Shown here: positions 37,647 through 46,572 of the stretch, piece by piece
How positions within the stretch are numbered: position 1 is the stretch's first letter
Layout of the letters: each line of letters opens with the position of its first letter
DNA from: Flammeovirgaceae bacterium
GTDB lineage: Bacteria > Bacteroidota > Bacteroidia > Cytophagales > Cyclobacteriaceae
Length of the DNA: 47,784 nt
Direction of reading: 5' to 3'
Assembly: GCA_012032815.1 (NCBI GenBank)
Contig: JAAUQD010000008.1
Coordinates: 1 to 47,784 of the forward strand
Position numbers and translations under genes: made by a program
The notes under the pieces: model-generated
Seen by the model: the letters and a program-made list of their open reading frames with translations, nothing else
Database searches by the model: none
What the model was told of the DNA's origin: nothing

Positions 37647-37654
37647 CAAAGATA
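37647..37654 (-). promoter_or_regulatory. -7 promoter box for ybaB
   Basis: The minus strand reads TATCTTTG followed by CG, a perfect TAnnTTTG core, 26 bases before the ybaB start, immediately after the stop of the upstream gene. The -33 site is not obvious. Confidence 0.45.
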
Positions 37655-37656
37655 CG

Positions 37657-39558
37657 CTAGTTGCGTTTTAATAATAGTACGGATCCGGATTGTTTGATGT
37701 TTTGACCGGATTGATCAGTTATATCGGCTGTCCATGTATACGAAGCTTCCTGAACGGATACACCATTGCTCGTGCCATCCCACGGTTGGTCTGAACTGGA
37801 CACAAAGATCAGGCTGCCCCATCGATCAAATATTTTTAATTCCAGCTTTTCGATGTACTTGCCATTAACTGTAAAGGTATCGTTCAGGTTGTCTCCGTTG
37901 GGCGTGAATGCGGTGGGGTAATATAGACTGATGGACTTTGTGAGTTTGATTTCATTGCTCATCGAATTTGATACCCCGGCTTCATTCGGAAAGGCAAGAA
38001 CACGATACGACACAAGTTGGAAGTTGTCCTCGACATCATCTACAAAAAGAGTATCTGTGATCCCGCTGAACGTACCAATCAATGTGCCTTGCTGGTTATA
38101 TTTTTCAACCCGGTAGCTATTCACGCCATTCTTCCATCCCTCATAGCCATTCCAATTCAAGGTGATGATGTTTTGGCCCCCAACCAATCCTGACAAACGA
38201 AGTGGACAAACGGGTGCTCCTTCCGGACTGGCATTATCACATACATCTTCATAGTCCATCCGATAACAAAAATTTCCTTCTGTGTTGTACCCAGGGTCTG
38301 TGAAATTGGTAGCAGTTGTTGTTGTCTGTGGAATAAAAAAACCATTATTCTCAGAGCGCAGGACTGAATATTCACTCACCGTAAATGCCGGATCCTGAAT
38401 CCACTCCAGATCAACCCCCGTGGAAGAAACAATAGCAGATGTATTATCAATAGGCGTTGGAATTGTTGTTGTGAACGAGGTTCCACATTTCTCCAGTGAA
38501 GTACTGGTGCCTCCATTTGAATAGATAGCCGTTAGTGTGTAACAATACTGAGTTTTGCACACCACATTTGGGTCAATATTGCTAGATGTGCCAGGGCCAA
38601 AATTATCGATGTTCGTTTGATTATTAGACGTGCGGGTTCTTCGAAAAGTAGTTACGCCAATATTTGAGGTTATCCAACTTGTATGATTTGCTCCACTTTG
38701 TATATCAAGAGTAAATCGTTGACTGCATATCGGAATTGAATAGGTATTGGTATTCGTGCATGGATTATGGGCGCTCAATCTGAAGCAATAATAGTTTTCA
38801 TCAAGATTAAGATTAGAAATAGTTATTGAGTTTAACGTCTGAAACGTCTGATACAACTGGAAAGTCGTAGAATTATTCGTGGCAATTTCAAGCCGGTATA
38901 GGATATTCGTTTGAGGGGTAAAGTCCAATTGAAGGGTAGAGGGGTTCATTGCCGTCAATGTAGTAATTGCTGGAGTTGGTAATGTATTTATCGCTGTGAA
39001 GGGCACTACCATGGCACTACAATTGTCGGCCGAATTCAGATCTCTCCCTCTTACACTAATAGCATAGTTTCCGGGTACTCCATAATTGTTCGTTGCAACC
39101 TGATTGTTGCTGCTTGGAATGATTAATTCAGGAGTTCCATCATTATTAAAATCAATGACATATTGATCATAATTTGTGTCTGTAATTCTTATCGAAACCC
39201 GCGAAGCGGAGCACGTATAAATATCAAATGCCGGTTGGATGTTTGGATCAACAGTTATGGTGATATCATCTGCTCCAATACTTTGATAAAGGACAGATAA
39301 GGTATAGGTGCCCGGAGTAGTGTAGGTAAACGAAAATAAATTTTGCTGTTGCTGATTATTACCCAGGTAATCCATCAGGCATGGTTTGCCGGGTGTACAT
39401 TCTCCCGTGGTAATTAAATTAGTGTCGGTGATGATTACAGTAAACGGGGCACACCCCTTTTTTTGATTTATCTGAAAGCGTCCGAGTCGGCTTGTATACT
39501 GAGAATAAGCGGCCGAGCTAAAAAAAAGAATCAAGCCAACTGCCCATATCCACTTCAC
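37657..39558 (-). CDS. Secreted protein with type IX sorting (gliding motility-associated) C-terminal domain
   Basis: A 633-residue extracellular or surface protein: signal peptide (WAVGLILFFSSAAYSQ), a PKD-like N-terminal domain (CAPFTVIITDTNLI, GTYTLSVLY), fibronectin-like beta repeats in the centre and a CHU_C/T9SS type B sorting domain at about 545-633. The sorting hallmarks are YYPTAFTPNGDNLNDTFTVN, ELKIFDRWGSLIFVS and WDGTSNGVSVQEASYTW. Such domains route proteins through the type IX system controlled by PorX, also present here. The ligand or adhesive role is unknown. Its start overlaps the hutH stop by 4 bases, which is unusual for a cell-surface gene. Confidence 0.88.
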   Translation of the reverse strand: MKWIWAVGLILFFSSAAYSQYTSRLGRFQINQKKGCAPFTVIITDTNLITTGECTPGKPCLMDYLGNNQQQQNLFSFTYTTPGTYTLSVLYQSIGADDITITVDPNIQPAFDIYTCSASRVSIRITDTNYDQYVIDFNNDGTPELIIPSSNNQVATNNYGVPGNYAISVRGRDLNSADNCSAMVVPFTAINTLPTPAITTLTAMNPSTLQLDFTPQTNILYRLEIATNNSTTFQLYQTFQTLNSITISNLNLDENYYCFRLSAHNPCTNTNTYSIPICSQRFTLDIQSGANHTSWITSNIGVTTFRRTRTSNNQTNIDNFGPGTSSNIDPNVVCKTQYCYTLTAIYSNGGTSTSLEKCGTSFTTTIPTPIDNTSAIVSSTGVDLEWIQDPAFTVSEYSVLRSENNGFFIPQTTTTATNFTDPGYNTEGNFCYRMDYEDVCDNASPEGAPVCPLRLSGLVGGQNIITLNWNGYEGWKNGVNSYRVEKYNQQGTLIGTFSGITDTLFVDDVEDNFQLVSYRVLAFPNEAGVSNSMSNEIKLTKSISLYYPTAFTPNGDNLNDTFTVNGKYIEKLELKIFDRWGSLIFVSSSDQPWDGTSNGVSVQEASYTWTADITDQSGQNIKQSGSVLLLKRN

Positions 39559-41050
39559 AACTCAATATTAACTTCTTTTAAATAGGCTTCAGCCTTTATC
39601 ATATCATTGTGCAACAATCGATCTGATTGTATAAACGAAACTTCTTTTCTGAAATTATAAACAAATTCTTCTAATCGCGGTGAAGTCTTTAGGGGCCTGC
39701 GAAAGTCAAGCGCCTGGGCAGCAGTAATTAACTCAATGGCCAAAATGGAATATAAATTATTTACAACACGATAAGCCTTTGTTGCTGCATTCGCACCCAT
39801 GCTCACATGATCTTCCTGACCATTACTGGAAACTATGGAATCCACTGATGCGGGAGTACATAGTTGTTTGTTCTGGCTTACCAGTGAAGCGGCAGTGTAT
39901 TGAGGCATCATCAAACCAGAATTGATACCCGGATTGGCAACAAGGTAATTCGGTAACTCTCGTTCACCGGATATCAGCTGATAGGTCCTTCGTTCTGAAA
40001 TACTGCCCAATTCAGAAAGGGCAATGGCCAGGTAATCTAAACTCAATGCAAGTGGTTGGCCGTGAAAATTGCCTGCACTGATGATCTCATCATTTTCCGG
40101 AAAAACATTGGGGTTATCAGACACTCCATTTATTTCACGGAGAATAACTTCTGTAACGTGCGAAATGGCATCAAGGCTCGCACCATGAACCTGCGGAATG
40201 CATCGAAAGGAGTAGGGATCCTGAACGTGTTTTTTAGGCTGAGAAATTAATTCGCTATCCTTTAGCAATTCCCGCACCTCTGCGGCAATCATCGCCTGGC
40301 CATGTTGTGGCCGGATTTTGTGAACCTTTTCGTCAAAGGGCTCAAGTCGTCCATCAAAGGCATCCAGTGAGATGGATCCAATTAGGTTGGCAATTTTTAA
40401 AAGTCGATGAGCATGCCAAACACACCAACTCCCATAAGCGCTCATGAACTGAGTACCATTGAGCAAGGCAAGTCCTTCTTTGCTTTAAGATGAATAGGAT
40501 CAACTTTTTTAGACGCCAGATATTCTTCTCCGGAAATAGTTTTGTCCTTTTGATTTACCAGCCCCAGCCCAAGCAAGGGTAAAACAAGGTGAGCTAAAGG
40601 CACCAGATCACCTGAAGCACCCAGTGAACCCATCTCATAGACAACAGGATATGCTTTTTCATTAAAAAGATCTACAAGCCGTTGAACGGTTTCGATCTGT
40701 ACACCAGAATAGCCATAGCTTAGAGACTGAATTTTGGTAAACAGCATTAAGCGAACAATTTCATCCGGTATTTCAGGTCCAGTGCCACAGGCATGTGACA
40801 TAACCAGGTTTACCTGCAATTTTTCAAGATTGTCTTTGTCTATATTTGATTTGTAAAGCGAACCAAATCCTGTGTTGATTCCGTAAAGTGGCTCCTTTGT
40901 ATTTTTTACCTTATTGTCAAGGTAAGCGCGGCAAGCACGAATTTTTTCTTTGGATTCATCTGAAATTTCAAGATAGAGCTGCTCATTGATTACATAACCG
41001 ACATCATTAAGGTCAATTTTATCTTCATTGATAAGGTGTCGTTCTTCCAT
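39555..41050 (-). CDS. hutH: Histidine ammonia-lyase (frameshifted)
   Basis: MIO-dependent aromatic amino acid ammonia-lyase of 498 residues, most likely histidine to urocanate. The MIO tripeptide ASG lies in GSLGASGDLVPLAHLVLP. The active-site blocks are PLYGINTGFGSL, NLVMSHACGTG and NFHGQPLALSLDY. The first frame ends at 40442 after LPCSMVLSS. One added base at the short T-run 40479-40481 gives KEGLALLNGTQFMSAYG and rejoins the second half. The Ser-His pair in NLVMSHACG suits histidine but is also seen in some tyrosine lyases, so substrate is inferred. No other hut genes are near. It starts 2 bases after hisS and overlaps the next gene by 4. Confidence 0.88.
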
Positions 41051-41052
41051 GA

Positions 41053-42412
41053 TTAGAAAGCTTTAATGATTTCGTCCAGCATCTTTTTTTTCTGCTCTCC
41101 GGTTCTCATGTTCTTTAGGGTGAGATTTCCCGATTGTATTTCTTCCGGCCCGATCACGATAACAAAAGGCACTTTCTTCCTGTCTGCAAAATCCAACTGT
41201 TTTTCAATTTAGAAAGGTCGGGGTAAATCTCTGCGGCAAGGCCACTTTCCCTTAGTTTTTGAACCACCTTCAATCCATAGAATCTGCTTTCCTCATCAAA
41301 ATGTGCTACCATGATTTTTGATGTTACCGTGGTCTCTTCAGGAAACAGGCTGAGTTCTTCCATAGCGTCATACAAGCGATCTATTCCAAATGAAAATCCA
41401 ACTCCGGATACATTGGGTAATCCAAATACTCCGGTAAGATCATCGTACCGACCTCCTCCGCTCACACTACCAACAGCCACGTCCTCAATTTTTACTTCGA
41501 AAATGGCACCAGTATAGTAACTTAATCCCCGGGCAAGACCAACATCAAAGATTACGTGCTCAAAAGTGTGACCAAACGCTTTCAGCAACTTTTCTATTTC
41601 AATAAGATCGGCAATTCCCTTTTGAGCTCGCTGGCTGCTACCGATTTTATTTTTTAGGAAATCAATCTTATTGCTGAAGGTTCCGTTAAAATTGAGGATT
41701 TCAAATAACTGGTCAATTTCCTTTTTGAAAAATTCTTTTCTTCGAGTTCTTCCTTAACCTTTTTCTCTCCCGACTTTTCAAGCTTATCAATGGAGACAAA
41801 TAAAAAATTTTCCTTTTCTCCAGCGTTTAAAATTTCTGCTATTCCCGATAAAATTGCCCGATGATTAATCCGAATTTCATATTTTTTGATGCCCAGTCTT
41901 TTAAAGATGGCCTTTATCATCAGTATGATTTCAGCTTCGCAAAGGAGTGAGTCGGTACCAATCACATCGGCATCGCATTGAAAAAACTCTCTGTATCTTC
42001 CTTTTTGAGGCCGGTCGGCTCGCCAAACGGGTTGCACCTGGTACCGTTTAAACGGAAAAGTAATCTCATGCCGGTTCATGGCCACATATCGCGCAAAGGG
42101 TACGGTAAGATCGTAGCGCAATCCTTTTTCAGATATAAATGAACCCACCTTTTTAGATTCAGCCTGCTGTAGTACATCCGGGCCAACATTTTTAAGAAAA
42201 TCTCCCGAGTTAAGAATCTTAAAGAGAAGTTGATCTCCTTCCTCACCATACTTGCCGGTTAGTGTCGACAGGTTTTCCATAGCCGGAGTTTCGAGCGGTT
42301 GAAACCCATAGATTTGAAATTCAGACTTAATTGAATTGATGATCAATTCACGTTTTGCCATTTGGGCGGGTCCAAAGTCTCTGGTACCTTTTGGTATACT
42401 GGGTTTTTCCAT
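41053..42412 (-). CDS. hisS: Histidyl-tRNA synthetase (two frameshifts)
   Basis: Class II synthetase charging tRNA-His, essential. The start is ATG 42412 ([15 protein letters not shown]). The TTG at 42424 overlaps the promoter-like box. Motif 1 is near [15 protein letters not shown]. Motif 2 is [20 protein letters not shown] and motif 3 is [13 protein letters not shown], with the histidine-binding [15 protein letters not shown]. One base is missing from the T-run at 41722-41726 (restoring [14 protein letters not shown]) and one at 41200-41204 (restoring [20 protein letters not shown] and an anticodon-binding C-terminus). The repaired length is 453 residues, normal for the enzyme. Confidence 0.95.
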
Positions 42413-42421
42413 GGTTGCGTT

Positions 42422-42429
42422 CAAAACTA
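42422..42429 (-). promoter_or_regulatory. -7 promoter box for hisS operon
   Basis: The minus strand reads TAGTTTTG, a TAnnTTTG match, 9 bases before the hisS ATG at 42412. No convincing -33 element. Confidence 0.35.
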
Positions 42430-42505
42430 ACCATGATTGTCTGTATTTACATGTTTTTAAGCTATTTGGGGAAGAAAATAATTTTTTATGATTGGCATAT
42501 TCTCT

Positions 42506-42513
42506 TATTTTTG
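42506..42513 (+). promoter_or_regulatory. -7 promoter box for the small basic protein gene
   Basis: TATTTTTG followed by CG, a full TAnnTTTG match 23 bases before the ATG at 42537. The -33 region is T-rich but not TTTG. Confidence 0.4.
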
Positions 42514-42536
42514 CGCCTCATTAATAAAGGAAGGTT

Positions 42537-42698
42537 ATGTCAGTTACACGTTTGAAAAGAAAAGGTCGCAAAATCAAAGCTAAGGCGGCTCGGAGACGCA
42601 CTACATTGAAGATTCAGGGGTTTAAGCCTGTTATGAAGAGTGTGGATATCGAAAAGATAAAAGAAGAGTTTAAAAACAAGCCAGCCAAAAAGGATTAA
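42537..42698 (+). CDS. Small highly basic protein of unknown function
   Basis: A 53-residue protein with 20 Lys/Arg, 12 of them in the first 25 residues (MSVTRLKRKGRKIKAKAARR then RTTLKIQGFKP), and a milder C-terminal half containing VDIEKIKEEFKNK. The coding case rests on a purine-rich AAAGGAAGG site 3 bases before the ATG, a -7 box upstream and a strong terminator downstream. The composition suggests RNA or ribosome binding. It resembles short conserved Bacteroidota proteins I have seen beside translation genes, but I cannot name a family. It is not ribosomal protein bS21 by pattern. It is divergent from hisS. Confidence 0.75.
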   Translation: MSVTRLKRKGRKIKAKAARRRTTLKIQGFKPVMKSVDIEKIKEEFKNKPAKKD

Positions 42699-42718
42699 AA
42701 ACTCCTTACAAGACATAG

Positions 42719-42746
42719 AAGTCATGCAAACGCATGACTTTTTTTA
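42719..42746 (+). terminator. Rho-independent terminator after the small basic gene
   Basis: AAGTCATGC, a four-base AAAC loop, GCATGACTT and a T-run: a perfect 9-bp stem, 20 bases after the stop at 42698. Confidence 0.85.
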
Positions 42747-42794
42747 TTTACCCGATTTTTCCCCGTTCTCCAATTTCGATTACCTGTACGTTTT

Positions 42795-43250
42795 CTATTT
42801 TTTTCTGTTGACATCAAAACGAATCAGTGTTTTGATTTTATGAAAACCATGATTGCCGGCCGCCCCAGGATTCATAAAAAGTAAGTTGCTCTGCTGATCA
42901 GATTGTATTTTCAGAATGTGTGAATGCCCACATATAAATAAGTCCGGCTTGTGTTTGGATATCAATTTCAAAGAGTCAGGATTATATCGCGGAGGATGAC
43001 CTCCAATGTGCGTGATAAGAACCTTTACATCTTCACAAGTGAATAAAATGTCTTCTGGGAAGACATTCCTGATTTCATTAGAGTCAATATTGCCATGAAC
43101 AGCCCGAAGCGGTCTAAATTGTTTGAGTTGATCGGCTACGGCCATAGTTCCTATGTCACCGGCATGCCAAATCTCATCACATTCGTTGAAGTAGTGAAAG
43201 ACTTTCTTGTCCAGAAAGCCATGCGTATCAGAAAGGAGTCCAATTTTCAT
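42795..43250 (-). CDS. YfcE-type metallophosphoesterase
   Basis: A calcineurin-like phosphoesterase of the MJ0936/YfcE family, 151 residues from ATG 43250 (MKIGLLSDTHGFLDKKV). The metal-binding motifs are all present: SDTHG, WHAGDIG, VHGNID (GNxD), VLITHIGG and FICGHSHILK. Family members hydrolyse phosphodiesters in vitro, with unknown natural substrates. An upstream in-frame ATG (43292) would add 14 residues that do not fit the family. No operon partner is evident. Confidence 0.92.
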   Translation of the reverse strand: MKIGLLSDTHGFLDKKVFHYFNECDEIWHAGDIGTMAVADQLKQFRPLRAVHGNIDSNEIRNVFPEDILFTCEDVKVLITHIGGHPPRYNPDSLKLISKHKPDLFICGHSHILKIQSDQQSNLLFMNPGAAGNHGFHKIKTLIRFDVNRKK

Positions 43251-43342
43251 GATGATACAATGTAATGCAATAATGCTACAGCCGCATTGCATTCACCAAT
43301 TGTAAAAAATCTGAATTAAAATAAAAGGAAAGAAAAGGCGGA

Positions 43343-43806
43343 CTACTTTAAATAATCGTCATCCACTTTCACCACATCTTTACGTCTGCGCTCATCGAGA
43401 GAGAACTTTCCGGCACCAAAGACTGCAAATACGATCAGGCCAACTAATATGACCAGTGAGATCTCAAGTTCCATATGACTTCCTATCGACAAAAAGCCTT
43501 TTGGAAAATTGACAAAAACGACAGCGCCTATCAGAATTGGTATTTGAATGATCGCGATAACACGCGTAAACAATCCAAAGATAAGTAGCGGGCCACCAAG
43601 AGCATGGGCAAAATGACATAGTGTGCCACCACGGCACCACTAAACATGATATCCAGTCCTGCCGTAGTCATTTCAAGTGATTCAATATTAAACATGAACT
43701 CAAAGCCCTTGAATGTTATAAAAAGACCGAGTACAATTCTGAAGATGTCCAACCAGCCCGGACGATGTGCGTTTCCCCAACCTTCAATTTTTTCAATGGT
43801 ATTCAT
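43343..43806 (-). CDS. DoxX family membrane protein (frameshifted)
   Basis: A DoxX/SURF4-like four-helix membrane protein. The start is MNTIEKIEGWGNAHRPGWLD (43806). The helices are IFRIVLGLFITFKGFEFMF, a second ending GAVVAHY, then one base missing at about 43617-43621. The other frame continues CHFAHALGGPLLIFGLFTRV, then IAIIQIPILIGAVVFVN and LEISLVILVGLIVFAVFGAG. The repaired length is 154 residues. DoxX proteins occur in redox and thiosulfate-oxidising contexts, mostly with unknown function. It is divergent from the Crp/rhodanese/desaturase group. Confidence 0.82.
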
Positions 43807-43981
43807 GATGGCAGGCTTTAAATGTATTATACAAAGTTTACAAAAAAGGAGTTGTTTTGTCAATAAAATTTTAAACCATGATCTATCGGTCTCCTGTTCA
43901 AACAATGTATTATAAGTTTTTATTTCTTCAAAAAAGCAGATTGACACCAAACCCATCGATTATTTTCTTTGTTTTACAGCC

Positions 43982-44620
43982 ATGAATGTGAAAGAGATGT
44001 TTCCGGACTTTGATCAGCCTCTTATCGAGGAACTGGAAAAAATCGGTTCCATTGTGGAGTTTCATCAGGGGGATATGCTCATGCGAACGGGCCAATACTT
44101 TAAGAACACATTGCTGATTCTGGAAGGTATGGTAAAACTTTATCGGGAAGGTGATGATGGCGGTGAATTTTTCCTCTATTATTTAGAGCCCGGAAACGCA
44201 TGCGCGCTTTCTATGATTTGCGCTACCCGGAATGAAACGAGTCAAATTAAAGCAATAGCAGACACACCGGTTAAGGCACTGACGGTACCGATTCAACACA
44301 TGGATGATTTGATACGAAATCATCGAAACTGGTATTATTTCGTTTTGGAAAACTACAGGAATCGATTTGAAGAACTTTTGCAGGTAGTGGATCAGGTGGC
44401 TTTTCATTCCATGGACGAGAAGCTTGAGTTTTATCTGGCTCGCCAGTTTGCTGCCTTGCAATCCGAATCAATAAATATTACGCATCAGCAAATCGCTGAT
44501 GATCTGAATTCATCACGGGAAGTGATATCGAGATTACTCAAGAAAATGGAAAACCGAAAAATGATTGACGTATCCAGAAATGAGATTCGGAGATTGAAGA
44601 ATTTTACAGAGCTTTCATGA
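43982..44620 (+). CDS. Crp/Fnr family transcriptional regulator
   Basis: A 212-residue regulator with an N-terminal cyclic nucleotide-binding-like beta barrel (VEFHQGDMLMRTGQYFKNTL, LLILEGMVKLYREG, YYLEPGNACALSMI) and a C-terminal winged helix (ITHQQIADDLNSSREVISRL). The glycine/arginine phosphate-binding signature of true cAMP binders is weak, and no Fe-S cysteine cluster as in Fnr is visible (only single cysteines around CALSMICA). The signal is therefore unknown. Its stop overlaps the rhodanese gene's start by 4 bases, so it probably controls its own operon. Confidence 0.92.
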   Translation: MNVKEMFPDFDQPLIEELEKIGSIVEFHQGDMLMRTGQYFKNTLLILEGMVKLYREGDDGGEFFLYYLEPGNACALSMICATRNETSQIKAIADTPVKALTVPIQHMDDLIRNHRNWYYFVLENYRNRFEELLQVVDQVAFHSMDEKLEFYLARQFAALQSESINITHQQIADDLNSSREVISRLLKKMENRKMIDVSRNEIRRLKNFTELS

Positions 44621-45039
44621 AAACCATTTATATTATCAATATGAATAAATCTATATCATTTTTACTAATTGGCTTTATGTTTCTGACGGCTTGCACAGCA
44701 CAGACAACTTCAACGGCATTCATAGAAATAGATTCAGAAACATTTTTAAAATTCAGACAGGATAAAAAAGAATTACTGCTTGTGGATGTAAGGACACCGG
44801 AAGAATTTAAATCAGGAAGGATTTCGGGGTCATCTAATGTAGATGTAAAGCAATCTGATTTTGAAAGTCAAATTCAAAAACTTGATAAAAATAAACCGGT
44901 TGTGGTTTACTGCCTGGCGGGTACACGAAGCGATAGAGCTATGCAGATCATGAAGAAAAACGGATTTAAGGAAGTATACAATTTAAAAGGCGGTATCGAA
45001 ACCTGGAAAAAGGAAGGTCGCCCTGTTGTGAAGCAATAA
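44617..45039 (+). CDS. Rhodanese-domain lipoprotein
   Basis: A 140-residue lipoprotein (lipobox LTAC, Cys about residue 26) with one complete rhodanese domain. The entry is LLVDVRTPEEFKSGRISG and the catalytic loop is VVVYCLAGTRSD with Cys99. The end is NLKGGIETWKKEGRPV. The active cysteine is present, so sulfur-transfer activity in the periplasm is plausible. The start may be 44617 or the second Met at 44641. Coupled to the Crp gene by a 4-base overlap, with the next gene starting immediately at 45040. Confidence 0.9.
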   Translation: MKTIYIINMNKSISFLLIGFMFLTACTAQTTSTAFIEIDSETFLKFRQDKKELLLVDVRTPEEFKSGRISGSSNVDVKQSDFESQIQKLDKNKPVVVYCLAGTRSDRAMQIMKKNGFKEVYNLKGGIETWKKEGRPVVKQ

Positions 45040-45918
45040 ATGAGTGAGTACTTTGACCTTTTTATTAATTCGTTTACCGGCTACTGGAATTACCTGCTCA
45101 ATGAAATCTTTTATCCAGGCTGGCACAATTATTTTTATTGGCTGATTGGCATTTCGCTATGTGTCTGGATTGCTGAAATCATTATTCCATGGCGTAAGAA
45201 CCAGGGAATCTTCAGGCGTGACTTTTGGCTGGATGGGTTTTATATGTTCTTTAATTTTTTTCTCTTTTCCCTGATTGGGTACAATGCACTTTCCAATATA
45301 GGCGTTCAATTGTTCGATGATTTTTTAGGACTTTTTGGAGTAACCAATTTGGTGGCACTCAATGTGGCTTCATGGCCGAAGTGGGCTCAATGGGTTGTGA
45401 TGTTTGTTATAGCCGATTTTTTGCAATGGAACATTCACCGGATGCTTCATCGTGTGCCATGGATGTGGGAGTTTCACAAACTCCATCACTCGGTTAAGGA
45501 GATGGGCTTTGCGGCTCACCTCCGTTTTCACTGGATGGAGACGATCATTTATAAGTCCGTTCAATATATACCCCTGGCTATGATCGGGTTTGGAATTGAT
45601 GATTTTTTTCTGGTTCACATCTTTGCCATCGCCATCGGCCATCTCAATCATTCAAACATCAACGTTACGTATGGCCCGTTAAAATATATTTTCAACAATC
45701 CTGCCATGCATATCTGGCATCACGCAAAGAAGTTGCCTTCAAAATATGGCGCGAATTATGGAATAAGTTTAAGCGTGTGGGATTATCTTTTTAAGACTGC
45801 CTACGTTCCACAGAGCGGAAGGGATATTGAATTGGGGTTTCAAGGGGACGAGGGTTTTCCTGAAAAGTTTTTGAGCCAGATAACCTATCCTTTTAAGAAA
45901 CAACACCATCCTGAGTAG
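45040..45918 (+). CDS. Sterol desaturase / fatty acid hydroxylase family protein
   Basis: A 292-residue di-iron membrane oxygenase of the fatty acid hydroxylase superfamily. The histidine boxes are H133xxxH137 (HRMLH), H146xxHH150 (HKLHH), H201xxH204 (HLNH) and H224xxHH228 (HIWHH). At least three hydrophobic segments lie at about 32-50, 65-85 and 115-130. The substrate is unknown: fatty acyl chains, lipid A-linked acyl groups or isoprenoid lipids are all possible. The start abuts the rhodanese stop with no gap, so it belongs to the Crp-rhodanese operon. Confidence 0.92.
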   Translation: MSEYFDLFINSFTGYWNYLLNEIFYPGWHNYFYWLIGISLCVWIAEIIIPWRKNQGIFRRDFWLDGFYMFFNFFLFSLIGYNALSNIGVQLFDDFLGLFGVTNLVALNVASWPKWAQWVVMFVIADFLQWNIHRMLHRVPWMWEFHKLHHSVKEMGFAAHLRFHWMETIIYKSVQYIPLAMIGFGIDDFFLVHIFAIAIGHLNHSNINVTYGPLKYIFNNPAMHIWHHAKKLPSKYGANYGISLSVWDYLFKTAYVPQSGRDIELGFQGDEGFPEKFLSQITYPFKKQHHPE

Positions 45919-45994
45919 GGGTAAGAGAACTTTCAGTTGTCTTTAATCCAAATGCCTTAAAAATGTAAATTACGCTGCGGAATATCCAAAAGCA

Positions 45995-46572
45995 GTGGAA
46001 CTATCAGAAATCGAACTTTTTAAGGCAATAAAGAAGGAAACGAAACTGTTTTTGAGGTGATGTTTAAGGCATATTATCAACCGCTTTGCAACTACGCATA
46101 TTCTTTTCTGCGGGATCGGGATGAAGCGGAAGAAACTGTTCAATCTACCTTTTTTAATTTTTGGGAGAAGAGGAAAAATATTGAGATTCAAACCTCTACT
46201 AAAGCATACCTCTATCGTTCCGTACGCAACACTTGTCTTAATGCAATAAAGCATGAAAAGATAAAGCAACGACATGCATCTGACAGTCTTTCAGTTACCA
46301 AGGATCACCATGAGCCTGTCGCTCAAACAGTGATAAAGAATGAATTGGAGCTAGAGATAGCAAGGGCATTACAAACCTTACCTGAGCAATGCCGATTGAT
46401 TTTTAAGCTTAGTCGTTTCGAAGAGTTAAAGTATTCTGAGATCGCTGAACAACTAAATATATCTGTGAAAACAGTGGAGAATCAAATGGGAAAGGCGTTG
46501 AGGATAATGAGGGAGCAATTGAAGGAATATTTACCGCTGTTGTTAATTTTTATGGAGGGACTAATCAATTGA
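45995..46572 (+). CDS. ECF RNA polymerase sigma factor (frameshifted N-terminus)
   Basis: An extracytoplasmic-function sigma-70 factor of about 192 residues. The long frame begins at ATG 46057 (MFKAYYQPLCNYAYSFLRDR), which lacks the first helix. Upstream, GTG 45995 reads VELSEIELFKAIKK. One base missing in the GG at 46035-46036 would join it as GNETVFEVMFKAYYQPL, the usual family start. Region 2 includes RDRDEAEETVQSTFFNFWEK. Region 4 is ALQTLPEQCRLIFKLSRFEE followed by LKYSEIAEQLNISVKTVENQ, a helix-turn-helix. It is the first gene of a sigma/FecR/TonB-receptor cassette. Confidence 0.88.

Noticed and set aside
43807-43981. TTGACA and TATAAT-like words in the DoxX/Crp spacer
   Set aside because: The spacing is about 26 bases, and Bacteroidota primary sigma factors do not use this consensus.
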